This document shows, piece after piece, positions 12,996 through 24,108 of a stretch of DNA of 64,000 nucleotides; positions within the stretch are counted from its first letter, which is position 1, and the number at the start of each line of letters is the position of its first letter. Source of the DNA: Pseudoneurospora amorphoporcata (Eukaryota > Ascomycota > Sordariomycetes > Sordariales > Sordariaceae); NCBI GenBank assembly GCA_033297205.1, contig MU859136.1:1-64000 (forward strand), given 5' to 3'. Position numbers and translations under genes: made by a program. The notes below the pieces were generated by a model. That model saw only the letters and a list, made by a program, of their open reading frames with translations. It was not told the origin of the DNA and made no database searches.

Positions 12996-15386
12996 TCACC
13001 CCCTCTTCGTAGCCTCAACCCTCAACATCTCCAGCGCCTTCTCCAGCTCCTTCACCCTCTCCTCACTGAACCCTCCATTCTTCTTCTTCTCTCCCTTCTC
13101 CCCATTTTTGCCCTCTTCCATCATCCCCTCCGTAACCCTCACCCTCTCCACCCGCCTCCCCTCCGCCCTCTTGACATTACAAACCGCTCCTTGTCCCTCG
13201 CCAACAAATTCCCTCCAGAACCTCCTCGCCTCGCTAAACTCCACCAAGGTCCACGCCTTGCCTTTTCTCCCCGCGCGGGCGGTACGGCCGACCCTGTGCA
13301 CGTACGACGTCTCGGAAAGGGGCAAGTCGTAGTTGATGACGTGGTCGAGGTTGGAGAGGTCGATGCCGCGCGAGACGAGGTCCGAGGCGACGAGGATGCG
13401 GAGTTTTTGGGAGGTGAAAGCGCGGAGGGTGCGCTGGCGGTGGGAGGTCGGTGTGGAGGAGGTGAGGGTGCCGATGAGGGGGGTGAAGGAGGGGGGAAGG
13501 AGGAGGGTGAGGAGGCGGGAGAGGCGGAGGGCGGAGGTGTTGGAGGTGGTGAAGATTAGGGCTGTTGTTGGGAAGGGGGATTTGGCGGAGGATGTGGTGG
13601 GCTTGGTGAGGGCCTTGGACTTCCGTGTTGTTTTGGGCTCGGCTTCGCTGGAGGAGGAGGAGGAGGAGGAGGAGTCGGAATCGGAGGGGTCGGAGGAAGA
13701 GCTAGAGTCGGAGGATTCGGAGCCAGCGGTAGTTTCGGGTCCATTGACAGGAACCATGTACTTGCTCTGTAACAAATCCACCAGATACAATGGCTTGAGA
13801 CTTGGCTCGGCTATCTTGATGGCGTATTCCTTGAGCGTGGCAGGGATCGCTAGATCACCAGCCTTTGCACCCTCCAAGACCACCAGCTTTGGCCGCGAGA
13901 GCTTCAGCCCGTTCAATAGCGTGATATCCCTCGTCATGGTCGCTGACAAGATCACCTTCCTCGGTCCCGTCTTGTTGTTTGCCGCAAAGGCCCTCGCGCC
14001 GGGCTTGCTGACCGCCAACTTCTCGTTCACCACATCCAACCACTGCTGGAAGTCTTGCGCAAGGAGCTTGTCGGCTTCGTCGACTACCAACCACCGGACG
14101 TAATCGAGCGTGAAACCTTTGGTCTTGGTGATGTGCTCGACCAGACGACCGGGCGTGCAGATGAGGATGTCGACCTTGGGGACATGCTGGATGACATGAT
14201 ACGGCAACGGCCGCTTCAGATGCAGGTCGAGATCCTCCTCTTCTTGGTCACTATCCCCATCCAAGTCCACCAACTGCTTCTGCCTCTCCAACCACTTCTG
14301 GTAACCCTTCGGATCGTACTTTTGCTCCATCCCCATAATCACCGCCTGCTCCTCCTTAAACGGCCGATTTCCCATCGCCGTCCCCACCTTCACCCTCTTT
14401 CCGTCCGCATTCCTCCCCGCAAACGCAAACGCGGCCGCGCACGCCTCGCACGCCGCCTGGACTTGCTGCACCAGATCTCTCGTCGGCAACACAATCACGC
14501 CCCGGAGCTTGGTCGTCTGGCTCAGCGCGATATCCTGCACCATCGGCAACACGTACGCCAGTGTCTTTCCCGAACCAGTAGGCGCAGCCACCACCACGTC
14601 TCCCTGGAGGTCGGGGTTAGGCAACAGCAAAGGGAGAGCAGCCGTCTGGACGGCAAAGGCGTCTTTGAATCCCTTTGTAGCCAGAACCTTGGCTGCCTCG
14701 GCGGAGATGCCCAGGTCTGTAAACGGTTTCCTGGTGTCGGTGGTGACGCGGATGGGGTTGGCGAGCCAGGGGGGCAGGGTTTCGTAGGTGAGTCTGGATG
14801 GGTCGACGACGACGGGGGCGGGTTGCGGGAGGGGGCCGAGGTCGTATACGGGTTCTTCTGGTTCGGGTGTTGTTTCTTCCTTGTCGTCGTTTCCCTGGAG
14901 TTCTTCTTTCAACTTGAGAGCCTTGTCGACTTTTTCGAAGACGGAGCGATGGCGTTGGCGGATCTGCTGGTCATCTTGGAGGTCGGCGGCGGGGGTTTCG
15001 AGGACGCTTTCCTTCTTTTTCTTTTCCCTCTTTGGTTTTTTGGGTTCTTTCTTTATTGGCTCGGGTTGCGCTTCGGTCTCGTCTTTCTGTTGTTGCTCGT
15101 CGTTGTCGGTCTTGGTCTTCTTTCGTGGGGGCTCTTCAGCATCGTTGTCGGTGTCGCGTTGCTTCTTGTTTGACTTTTTCGACTTGGATTTGGGTTCCTC
15201 CTCTACTTGTTGTACTGGTTCTTCCGGGGTGGCCTTTTGTTGGTTGTTGCTGTTTGCGACAAAGTCATCATCGCCAAAAACAATTCGTGCTGGTTGCGCC
15301 GGTGCTTGCGACACTGGTGGTTGCGACGACACGGGGGCAGCAGCACCGCCCGCTGGCTTGGGTGGGGGGATGTATCTGTTGTACAT
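12996..15386 (-). CDS. dbp6: DEAD-box ATP-dependent RNA helicase, Dbp6/DDX51 family
   Basis: A nucleolar RNA helicase of the family required for early 60S ribosomal subunit assembly. A single open frame of 796 codons starts at the ATG at 15386. The first ~190 residues are charged, Lys/Glu-rich and typical of nucleolar proteins. Helicase motifs appear in order: Q-like motif before residue 250 (AVQTAALPLLL), motif I APTGSGKT near 270, PTRDL (Ia), TPGRL (Ib), VDEAD near 437, SAT near 483, the ASDLVSRGIDL motif V and HRVGRTARAG near 698. Two features mark the Dbp6/DDX51 branch: an acidic insertion between motifs Ia and Ib, and a Ser/Asp-rich insertion at about 555-589 between the two RecA-like domains. 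The C-terminus is basic and helical. No intron was needed. It is divergent from gpi3 with 486 bp between start codons. Confidence 0.9.
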   Translation of the reverse strand: MYNRYIPPPKPAGGAAAPVSSQPPVSQAPAQPARIVFGDDDFVANSNNQQKATPEEPVQQVEEEPKSKSKKSNKKQRDTDNDAEEPPRKKTKTDNDEQQQKDETEAQPEPIKKEPKKPKREKKKKESVLETPAADLQDDQQIRQRHRSVFEKVDKALKLKEELQGNDDKEETTPEPEEPVYDLGPLPQPAPVVVDPSRLTYETLPPWLANPIRVTTDTRKPFTDLGISAEAAKVLATKGFKDAFAVQTAALPLLLPNPDLQGDVVVAAPTGSGKTLAYVLPMVQDIALSQTTKLRGVIVLPTRDLVQQVQAACEACAAAFAFAGRNADGKRVKVGTAMGNRPFKEEQAVIMGMEQKYDPKGYQKWLERQKQLVDLDGDSDQEEEDLDLHLKRPLPYHVIQHVPKVDILICTPGRLVEHITKTKGFTLDYVRWLVVDEADKLLAQDFQQWLDVVNEKLAVSKPGARAFAANNKTGPRKVILSATMTRDITLLNGLKLSRPKLVVLEGAKAGDLAIPATLKEYAIKIAEPSLKPLYLVDLLQSKYMVPVNGPETTAGSESSDSSSSSDPSDSDSSSSSSSSSEAEPKTTRKSKALTKPTTSSAKSPFPTTALIFTTSNTSALRLSRLLTLLLPPSFTPLIGTLTSSTPTSHRQRTLRAFTSQKLRILVASDLVSRGIDLSNLDHVINYDLPLSETSYVHRVGRTARAGRKGKAWTLVEFSEARRFWREFVGEGQGAVCNVKRAEGRRVERVRVTEGMMEEGKNGEKGEKKKNGGFSEERVKELEKALEMLRVEATKRG

Positions 15387-15872
15387 GGAAACTGTTGCTG
15401 TCAGTTATGTCCAATTGAATTTATTGGGAAAGTAGGAAGCATAGGTACCTACGTACTGTGTCTGATGAGGGTTGCCAATTGAAAGAGGAAAGAAAGATGG
15501 AAAGCTCGAAACAAAACAACGAACGACGGAGCTCCCATCACAAAAGTGGGCCCCAACTTTTTCTGGGCATCTCCCAAATTGCCAAGTCTTACCGCCCGTC
15601 TATGCCCCTGCTTATCGTTATCAGTGTGGATCCTGCAACGACTTACCCCTGGAATGCGCACCTTGGCGGTCCTCGAGTGCCAAGACATGGGACGTCGTCT
15701 GTCGTCTGTTTACACTTTCATCACTCTCATATATGCAGGGGCAACTGACCTCACTCACTAACATCATCACTCAACCACATCTCATCTCAACATGAATCAC
15801 TCACCACAAAGTCAGATCTGATACCATCACCAAAAACGAAACCAAAATAAATCAGGCCCCATGTGACCCATC
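15387..15872. promoter_or_regulatory. Shared divergent promoter region, dbp6/gpi3
   Basis: This 486-bp region separates two opposite start codons and must carry both promoters and leaders. The half next to gpi3 is rich in CA and CT (about 15715-15850), typical of fungal leaders. No clear TATA box or named operator was recognised. Confidence 0.5.
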
Positions 15873-17513
15873 ATGGCGCCCCCCACCTACCGCATCGCCA
15901 TGGTCTGCGACTTCTTCTTCCCCCAACCCGGCGGCATCGAATCGCACATCTACCAACTCTCCACCAAGCTGATCGACCGCGGCCACAAAGTAATCATCAT
16001 CACGCACGCCTACGAAGGGCGCACGGGGGTGCGGTACCTCACCAACGGCTTGAAAGTGTATCACGTTCCCTTTCTCGTCATCTACCGAAGCGCCACCTTC
16101 CCGACCGTCTTCTCCTTCTTCCCCGTTTTCCGGAACATCGTGTTAAGGGAAAGGATCGATATCGTCCATGGACATGCTTCACTGAGTAGTCTGTGCCATG
16201 AAGCGATTCTGCATGCGAGGACGATGGGATTGAGGACCGTGTTTACGGATCATTCATTGTTTGGGTTTGCGGATGCGGCGAGTATCTTGACGAATAAGTT
16301 GCTCAAGTTTGCGCTGAGCGACGTGGACCATGTCATTTGTGTTTCTCATACATGGTATGTATGTCTTTTCCCACCACCCCTTTTTAGCATGTATATTTAC
16401 TTTCTAACACCCCAACCAAACAGCAAAGAAAACACCGTCCTCCGCGCCTCCCTCGACCCCCTCATGGTCTCGGTAATCCCCAACGCCGTCGTCGCCGAAA
16501 ACTTCCGTCCTTTAGGCTATCCAACCTCCACGCCCCCTTCCTCCATGTCCAGTCCCGTCCCCGGTGGCCTGCCTTCATTAACCCCCCCGCGCCGCATCCT
16601 GGGCCCTCACGACCCCATAACCATAGTCGTCATCTCCCGCCTCTTCTACAACAAAGGCACCGACCTCCTCACAGCCGCCATCCCGCGCATCCTGGCCGCC
16701 CACCCCAACACGCGCTTCATCATCGCCGGCTCGGGCCCCAAATCCATCGACCTCGAGCAGATGATTGAGCAAAACGTCCTGCAAGACCGCGTCGAGATGC
16801 TCGGCCCCATCCGCCACTCCGAAGTCCGCGACGTCATGGTGCGCGGCCACATCTACCTGCACCCGTCCCTGACAGAAGCCTTCGGCACCGTGATCGTCGA
16901 GGCCGCCTCCTGCGGCTTATACGTGGTATGCACCCAAGTGGGCGGCATCCCCGAGGTCCTCCCCAGCCACATGACCGTGTTTGCGAAACCCGAAGAAGAC
17001 GACCTGGTGGCCGCGACGGGAAGGGCCATCGCCGCGATACGCCGCAACGAGGTGCCGACGGAACTCTTCCACGAACAGGTCAAGAACATGTACAGCTGGA
17101 CGAACGTCGCCGAACGCACGGAGCGCGTCTACAACGGCATCAGCGGCGCCATTTCCGAGGCCGAGTTTTACGGCTACCACCATCACCGCAGCGGGACGAC
17201 GGGCCGGGGGATGCGCTCGGGCGTAACGAGTTTTGCGCTGATTGATCGCCTGAAGCGGTACTACGGGTGTGGCGTGTGGGCGGGCAAACTGTTTTGTGTG
17301 TGCGTGATTATCGATTACTTGATTTTCTTGTTTCTGGAGCTGGTGTTTCCGCGGGAAGGGATCGATATCTGTCCGGATTGGCCGAGAAAAAAGCAGAATA
17401 TTAATAATGGGATTGTTGATAATGCGAGGGGTAGTAGGGAGGGAGGGGGGTTGGAGTGGGGGGATATAGAGGAGTATAGGAGACGGTCGATGAGGCCGAG
17501 TAGGTTGAGGTGA
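15873..17513 (+). CDS. gpi3: GPI N-acetylglucosaminyltransferase catalytic subunit, PIG-A/Gpi3
   Basis: Transfers GlcNAc from UDP-GlcNAc to phosphatidylinositol on the cytosolic face of the ER, the first step of GPI-anchor synthesis. Exons 15873-16354 and 16424-17513 give 523 residues. The 69-nt intron splits the Cys of the conserved SHTCKENTVLRA segment and is a multiple of three, so unspliced RNA stays open. The N-terminus (MVCDFFFPQPGGIESH) and RYLTNGLKVY are family hallmarks. The GT4 retaining-transferase EX7E motif lies near residues 313-321 in TEAFGTVIVEAASCG. A single hydrophobic anchor is near residues 448-470, followed by a polar tail. The length is close to that of fungal and human homologues. 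A second in-frame ATG ten codons in is possible, but the first is kept because it adds a plausible YRIAMV strand. Confidence 0.95.
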   Translation: MAPPTYRIAMVCDFFFPQPGGIESHIYQLSTKLIDRGHKVIIITHAYEGRTGVRYLTNGLKVYHVPFLVIYRSATFPTVFSFFPVFRNIVLRERIDIVHGHASLSSLCHEAILHARTMGLRTVFTDHSLFGFADAASILTNKLLKFALSDVDHVICVSHTWYVCLFPPPLFSMYIYFLTPQPNSKENTVLRASLDPLMVSVIPNAVVAENFRPLGYPTSTPPSSMSSPVPGGLPSLTPPRRILGPHDPITIVVISRLFYNKGTDLLTAAIPRILAAHPNTRFIIAGSGPKSIDLEQMIEQNVLQDRVEMLGPIRHSEVRDVMVRGHIYLHPSLTEAFGTVIVEAASCGLYVVCTQVGGIPEVLPSHMTVFAKPEEDDLVAATGRAIAAIRRNEVPTELFHEQVKNMYSWTNVAERTERVYNGISGAISEAEFYGYHHHRSGTTGRGMRSGVTSFALIDRLKRYYGCGVWAGKLFCVCVIIDYLIFLFLELVFPREGIDICPDWPRKKQNINNGIVDNARGSREGGGLEWGDIEEYRRRSMRPSRLR

Positions 17514-18279
17514 TGATTACCTATATAAAAGGTTAATTAATGGGTATGGCACGATGACCATGTACAAGTAGTCATGTTATTAGGTAGCAATGTTTGTTTT
17601 TGGAAAGAAATACTAATTAGAGTTTTGAGAGCAAATTGATAGCGGTTCGGATTTGATGTTCAACCTCGATATCCGGCATGTTTTGCATACTTAAGTCTGG
17701 CGATTTACCGTCTGATGGCCATTGGTGACCTCACGGAATATAACATAACAAACCTCAACACAACACACTCAAACAACCTCTTTTCTAAACGGCTGGCTAC
17801 ATCCACTCCATGTCATTGATATTACCACTACAACTAACACACTACTACCATACATACCTAAACATGAACATACAACAAAAAGAGAAAAACTGCGGCGATA
17901 GCAGTCAGCCACCTAGCCATGCTGTGTGTGGTCCAACAGATAGGACAGAGAGTAGTAACAGAAAAAAGAAATTGAAAGACGGAATTCGACGTCCTGACAG
18001 GACCGACAGCATGTTTGTTGAAAGGAAAGAAAGAAAAACGATAGAGGTATCAAAACGACTTGACTTTCTTACGCAACGCTTTTCGTTGCCGCAACCACCA
18101 ACCAACCAACAATCCGTACCCTATTCTAGTTGCACATGTTCCTCCACATGATGTTTCCTTCTCCTCCTTCTTTACTTGCACGTAATCCATTCGATATGGC
18201 GTCTATGGCGTCGCCCGTGCGTGACTCGCATTATTTTAGTTGTCTTTCTTCCACCACTGATCATGAAGTCACCTCTTAC
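17514..18279. other. Convergent 3' regions of gpi3 and ede1
   Basis: AT-rich sequence follows the gpi3 stop, with short CA-rich and AAC-rich stretches around 17755-17880. No credible open frame or RNA gene was found. It is long for a convergent spacer but consistent with two 3' UTRs. Confidence 0.55.
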
Positions 18280-21200
18280 TCAAGACTGGCTAGCAAGGTA
18301 GTTGGCGGCCTGTGACAATGTCAGTTAGTATATATACCCTCAAGGCCGTGAGACCATTCTATCAATTGTGGAATTAACTCACCCTCTCCAAATTATAATC
18401 ATACTTCTCCAACGCTTTCACCGCATCTTGTCTCGAGTACCCCATACTCGTCAGATTCTTCACAATCGGATCATCGTGCTCGCCCGACGTCGTCAACGCT
18501 CTGCCTAGCGCTGGCCTTTCTTCAGTACCTTCCTTCTTCTGCTGCTCCTTCGAATTATTACTCTCACCCTCTTTTGATTTACCATCTTGGACTTGTGGGT
18601 TAGCAGACGACCCAGGTCTAGGCGTCTCCAAGTTCTCAAAGGGACTTTGACCACTACCCTGCTGAGCCTGGCTTCCCTCATCAAGACCCGCAAAGATAGC
18701 GTCCCAATCATGGGCATCTGCCTTTGGCGCAGCGAACGATCCCTGAGACTGAGTCGCCTGGTGGGAAGGGATAAAGTCGAAATCACTCGCACTCTTGGGT
18801 TGGCTAGGCGGGGGAGAACCGAACTGGCTACCGGCCCCGCTGCCAAAACCGTCATCTCCGAACCCGGAGCGGGAGATGTTGGCAAAGTCTTCTACGTCGT
18901 CGGCAGACGAACCTTCCTTGGCGTCTTCGAGGTCGGCAAATTCGTCGTCTAGGTCGTCGAAGGCGCCCTTGGAGGAGGCTTGCGAGGTAGCGGCGGGAGG
19001 TTGAGCAGCAGCAGCGGGGGCCGTGGCAGCGGGGGGTTGAGTGGTAGCGGGGACGGTAACAGTAGCGGTGGAGGTAGGAACGGGAGCAGCGGCGGGAGCG
19101 GGAGAACCAGTGCCCCAGATGTCATGGTCCAAGTTGGCGTTGCTAGTAGCGGCGGCGCTGGTGCTGTTGGTTTCGTTGTTAGACACCTCTTCGGGAGCTG
19201 GAGAAGCTGTAGATGAGACAGGGGCAGTAGTGAATGAGGATGTCTCGCTGTATGATAGCGGATCAGATCAGTCTTGCTGTTCTCGTTGTACAGAACTGGG
19301 GTATACAGGCAAATCAAAACAGAATAAAATCAAAACAGAAAGCAATACTGGAGGATTTACCTGGCAACTGGCTTAGCAGCAGCCGGCTCGGGTTGACCGG
19401 CCTCAGCGCCCACAGGAGGCTTGACCGCAGGACTAGCAGGCGCGAAATCATCATCGAATCCAAATCCACCCTTGGAAGCCTCACCAGCCTCGCTCTCCGA
19501 ATCACTTTCATCGTCATCCCTCTCCAGCTCAGAAATAGGCGGGAACTCCGAGTCCAACTTGGAGAATGCAGCGGCCTTTGCAGGCTCCGCAGCAGCAGCG
19601 GGCTTAGCATGTGTGTTCTTGAAGCTGGCGAACGCACTCTCAAAGTCCTCCTTGGCCTTGGCATCCGTGTTGACAGCGAAAGGATCGGCCTCAACGGGGG
19701 CGGCAGCGGCGGACTTGGACTGGCTAGTAGTGGTGGAAGCGGGCGACATGGGACGGTTGGAAGTAGCAGACTGGCCGGTCTGGACGGGCTCGATGGGGAG
19801 AGCAGCGGCAGCAGAAGTCTGGTCCTGAGATCCATGGCGAGAAGGAGCGCGAGAACCGCTACCGCTAGGCTCACCGAATGGCGAGAAAGCACCACCACCA
19901 GGAGCAGCGGCGTTCTCAGCGGTGACAGTAGGCTGTCTAGACATGGTAGGCGAAGTGCTACCCGGAGTGGCAAACGACCCCGAACCAAAGCTATTGGTCG
20001 AAGTGCCGGTATTCTGCGCCTTGAACGCCGCAACCTGGGGAACAGGAGAGACAGCAGCAGGTGGCGGCGTAGGGCTCTGAGCAGGAACGTTCAGCGACGG
20101 TCCAAAGACATCGTCCAACGTCTGGCCACTCATCGACTTCATGGGCGAAGCGAACGCAGCAGCGCTGATGTCAGCACTTCCCGTCCTCCTGAAGAAGGGG
20201 TTGTTACCACTTCCAGCGGACAGGGCGGGACTAGCAACCTGCTGCACCGGGCTGGCTTGCCTGGCAAGTTCCGCCTGTCTAGCCAGCTCCTCCTTCTCCT
20301 TATTAAGGTCCTCAACTTCATTCTGCAGCTTCCCCTTTTCACCCTCCACCGTGCTCAACTGCTTCTTGTTGATAGCCACCAGTCCCTTCTGCTGCCTGGC
20401 CTCGCTCTTCAGCTTCTCGACCAGCGGCTTAAGCTGGGCAATCTCCCCGTTGACCGTGCGGATCTTCTCCTTCAACGAAGCGTTCTCCTGCTGGTCGGCT
20501 TGCAAGCCCGCAACAACAGTGCGGTGCTGGTTCTGCAGCTCAAGATAACTGGCTTCGACCATGGCGAACTCGGTCTGAAGTTTCTTGGTCTCGGCCTTGG
20601 CGGTGTTGAGCTGCGTCTCGAGAGCGCGGACGTCCTGGGCTTCCTTCTCGTACAAGGCGCGCAGCTGGGTGAGGCGTTGTTCAAAGTTCTTCTTCTGCTG
20701 ACTGGCTTGGCTCAACTCATTCTGCGTGTTGGTTCGCTGAGTCTGGACATCCTGAACCTGCTTGGTGAGAGAGCCGATCTGGTTAGAAAGGTTGGCGAGC
20801 TCGGTGGTCTCGTTGGAGAGCTTGTTGTTGACTTCGGGGTCGGCGTCACCCAGCAAATCATCCTCAACTGTTGGCGGCAGCGGAGAAGTCCTAACGCCAC
20901 CCGCGGGTGCCGAGCTGTTCGAACCGCCGGTACCATGCGTAGTCAAACCGCGACCAAAAGAGGACGAAGGAACAAACGGCTTGAAGTTGGAGCCCGTCGC
21001 AGCCGGGCGGATAGGCGAAGCCGGCGCAATGGGACTAGCACTGTTGCCGAACGGATCGGCCGATCCACCTGTAGCGACAGGAACCTGCACCGGGGCCGGA
21101 GCGGCCGCAGGAGGCTGAGGATCATCCAGTCCAAACAGATCATCCAACGCCGAAGGCTTCGGCGCAGGTGGCTGCGGGCGGGGAGGCTGGAAGCCACCCG

Positions 21201-22529
21201 CAGTCTGAGGTCTGCCCTGCGGGGCGCGCATGCTAGGAGGAATCAAGTTAGGAGGCAGAGTAGTAGGCAAAGGAACCTGACCGGGCTTAATCCGCTGCTC
21301 TCTGATCAAGTACATGGCAACGGCAAACTCGTCCTTGGTGAGACGACCAGCCGAGTTGATATCCGCAAGATCCCAGATCTGAGCAAGCACGTCCTCGTTA
21401 AGGTTGGACTGGCTGAAGAAAGGCACGGCCTCCTCACCGGTGATGAAGCCCTTCTTCTGCTTGTCCAGCTCCTCATACAGCAGATCGAACCGCGCCTTGT
21501 CTGCCGGGTTAATCAGCCAATCGCCAGTCGGTTGCGCGGGAAGTGGCGGACGTCCCAACGGGCTGCCAGTTCTCGTCTGCGTAAGTTGGGCAGGGCCGGT
21601 AAGGTGTCTAGCAGCGGGCGGAAGGGGCGGGGTAGCGGTCGTCGGGGATCGGCCGGGAGGAGGAATACCGCCAACGGGGGCGCGTCTCGTAGCGGCTTCG
21701 TAGAGCGCAGCAGGCAGGATGTTGGGCAAACCACGCAGCGCACCCGTCTTCATCGAGGTAAGCAGGTGCATGGCAATGACGAACTCGGTCAGCACCAGGG
21801 CCCCACGCTGCTCCGTATCGGCCAACATCCAGATTCTTCCCAAAACCTCATTCGACAGTCCCGACTTCTCAAAGATCTGCTTGGCCTGCTCGCCGGGGAG
21901 CATGTTACCCTGCAGTGGCTGTCTCTCGAACAGGGCCGAGTACTGGGAGACCTTCTCGGGGGTCAAGGGGGGGATTCGGATGGGGCCGGAACCAGTGCCC
22001 TGGGGAGAAAGCATGGCAGCAGGCAACGCAGGCGACTGGGCCGGACCGGGGACGGGAACGGGGGCGGGAGTCGGGGTGAAGCCGTCGAATCTAGGAATAG
22101 GACCCTGCGACAGGGCGAGCTCGGGGGAAGGTTCGCGACCGGCTTGCGCGTGCCCGATAAGCCGCAAGACGACGCCGAAGCCTGCTGGGGTGAGGAAGCC
22201 CCTGTTTTCCTTGTCGGCGATTTGCCATATCTGTTTTTTCAGGTTGTCAGCTCGCTGGTAGCAAGGGGAGAGACAATGACTGAACTGACCTCTCCCAAGA
22301 CGCGGGAATCCAACTTTGTCCTTTCAAAGAACTTGACAGCCACCTCGCCGGTGATGACTCCAACGCTATCGGTATCGGCGGCGCGGAAGAGCTGGCCGTA
22401 GACTCGCTTCTCCTCGGGGGTGAGGTTCAGGTTGGGAACGCCTGGTCGCATTGGAATTAGCTCCTGCTCGGGAGGATTATGGGGAAGACTAAAGATGGAC
22501 TCACCAGCATCGGGATCAGAAGCCATCAT
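18280..22529 (-). CDS. ede1: EH-domain endocytic scaffold, Ede1/Eps15 family
   Basis: An early endocytic-site scaffold that binds NPF-containing adaptors and ubiquitin. Four exons on the minus strand, 22529-22290, 22230-19361, 19247-18383 and 18309-18280, give 1334 residues. Three EH domains are visible: one across the first splice (VLGE/IWQIADKENRG), one near residues 176-260, and one near 322-393 (IWDLADINSAG). A Pro/Ala-rich linker and a coiled coil at about 540-740 follow, then a low-complexity acidic region. A C-terminal UBA domain at about 1299-1334 contains MGYSRQDAVKALEKYDYNLE. The last exon is only 30 nt and encodes AANYLASQS, which completes the UBA helix; without it the frame would stop at VS. 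The start is the ATG at 22529, with another directly after it; the open frame extends upstream only through TTG. Confidence 0.92.
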
Positions 22530-24108
22530 GGGCAAGCTGTACCCTCGGCGCAGAGGACTTGTGGTGGGTGGGTGGTTTCGTTTATTATCGTAGTAGTATA
22601 GGCGACCTGGTTACTAGGACCAGTCGTCGTGGGATCGGCTTCGTATTTCCAAAGTATCGGTATTACAGGTATGAGAGGTCAGTCAGCCCAGGCAAGATGT
22701 CGGGTTTCTGGGCTGAGGGAGGTGGGTTGGTGGTGGTTGGTGGAGATGTCGATTGGGAAACGTCGGGGATGCTTGGGCGCGTGTTCCGCTCGCTGAGCTG
22801 AGGTGTGTTTGTCGCGGAAAGGGGACGGAATGGGATGATGTCGCAACAAGGGCGACGATGGGATGGGATTGTTTCGACAAGTGAAAAGAAAGAAGAGAAA
22901 GAGGATTAGGCGCAAGATTGGTCTGCTTTGCTACAGTTAGTAATGGAAGGTATGGTGAGGGACTGCCTCCTCTCTGCCTTCTCTCAGCTGTGTGTGATTG
23001 TGATCTGGTGAGGTTGCAAAGTGGAATGCGACACCCTCTATGCAGCGCTGACTTCCATCCCACAGCGGGCTACAGAGCTTCCAAGATGAAAAGTGGACCT
23101 TCTTGAAGCCAATGTGCTCCACCCGCAATGTGCGCTGCTGGGTCTAGCGGCTGTTAGTGCCACAAAGTGCGGAGTCACTTCATCTGGTTGGCCTGCACAG
23201 CGGCTGCAATGTTCTGTGATGCAGCCGTGCATTTAGGCTGTGCCCATCACTGCGAATTCCATCATGTGCCATATAAAATGTTAAACCTCTATTCCATACC
23301 TACCTATAGGTACTGAGTCGATAATCCATCCTCAGCCTTGTGATAACTACCTCTATGTATCATGTTTAACATTGAAGCTATACCCAGCTCTTGTCTGTTT
23401 CCAAAGTTCTCACAATCCTTCACCCTCGTAGTGTATGTACAGTGTCCTCCCGTGGCAGTGACCCCCATTCACCATCTCCCATATTTATCCCAACCTAACC
23501 TCCAACCAACCAACCACAACACCACCACCTCCCTCACGATGCACAACCACAACTATACTAACCCGCTTCCACACCACCAGCTCAGTTACTCGTCTGGACG
23601 CCACATGGTAGTATATTCCTCATGCCATGTCTGCCCACCCCACTTGCCTACCTGAAGCTATTGGAATTGAAAAGGGGCGTGAGCTGACAAGAGTTTACAC
23701 AACCTGTTTAAGCCAATCACAAGACATCATGTACACCAATACTACTTCCCTCAATTAAAATCGCCTATCACGTTTCAGTCTAACAACAAAATACTTTCAA
23801 CAACCTCAAGTCCTCAACTGAAGGCCACATCATACTAATATCCGCCATGGAATAATAATGACATACCCATCATCATCATCACTATCCCACTAGCAAGACA
23901 CCTAATGCGCACCCATGCAAACGACTAACAAGAAGCCACAATTAAGGGCTCCGTGGGTATTCTTTCTGTGGCCGGGCGGCATCTCTACTACCACCGCTTG
24001 TACTTTGTATATCTCTTCATTCCGAATCCATCAACATCCTCGTGCCAACAATTATCCTTTCATAAGCAGCGCATCGCCTACACTGGGTTGCTGTACTTGT
24101 ACTTGCAC
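22530..24108. other. ede1 promoter/leader and alpha-tubulin 3' region
   Basis: On the minus strand this holds the tubulin 3' UTR (left of 24109) and the ede1 promoter and leader (right of 22529). Short ATG-started frames occur on both strands without family resemblance. The plus strand around 23480-23530 is strongly AC-rich (CCAACCAACCAACC). No RNA gene was seen. Confidence 0.5.

Noticed and set aside
14055..15173. 372-codon open frame on the plus strand
   Set aside because: It is antisense to the Dbp6 helicase, repetitive, and has no recognisable domain.
19234..22401. 1055-codon open frame on the plus strand
   Set aside because: It is antisense to ede1 and explained by the same codon-bias effect. 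It crosses real introns, and the product is Arg/Ser/Leu-rich without any domain.
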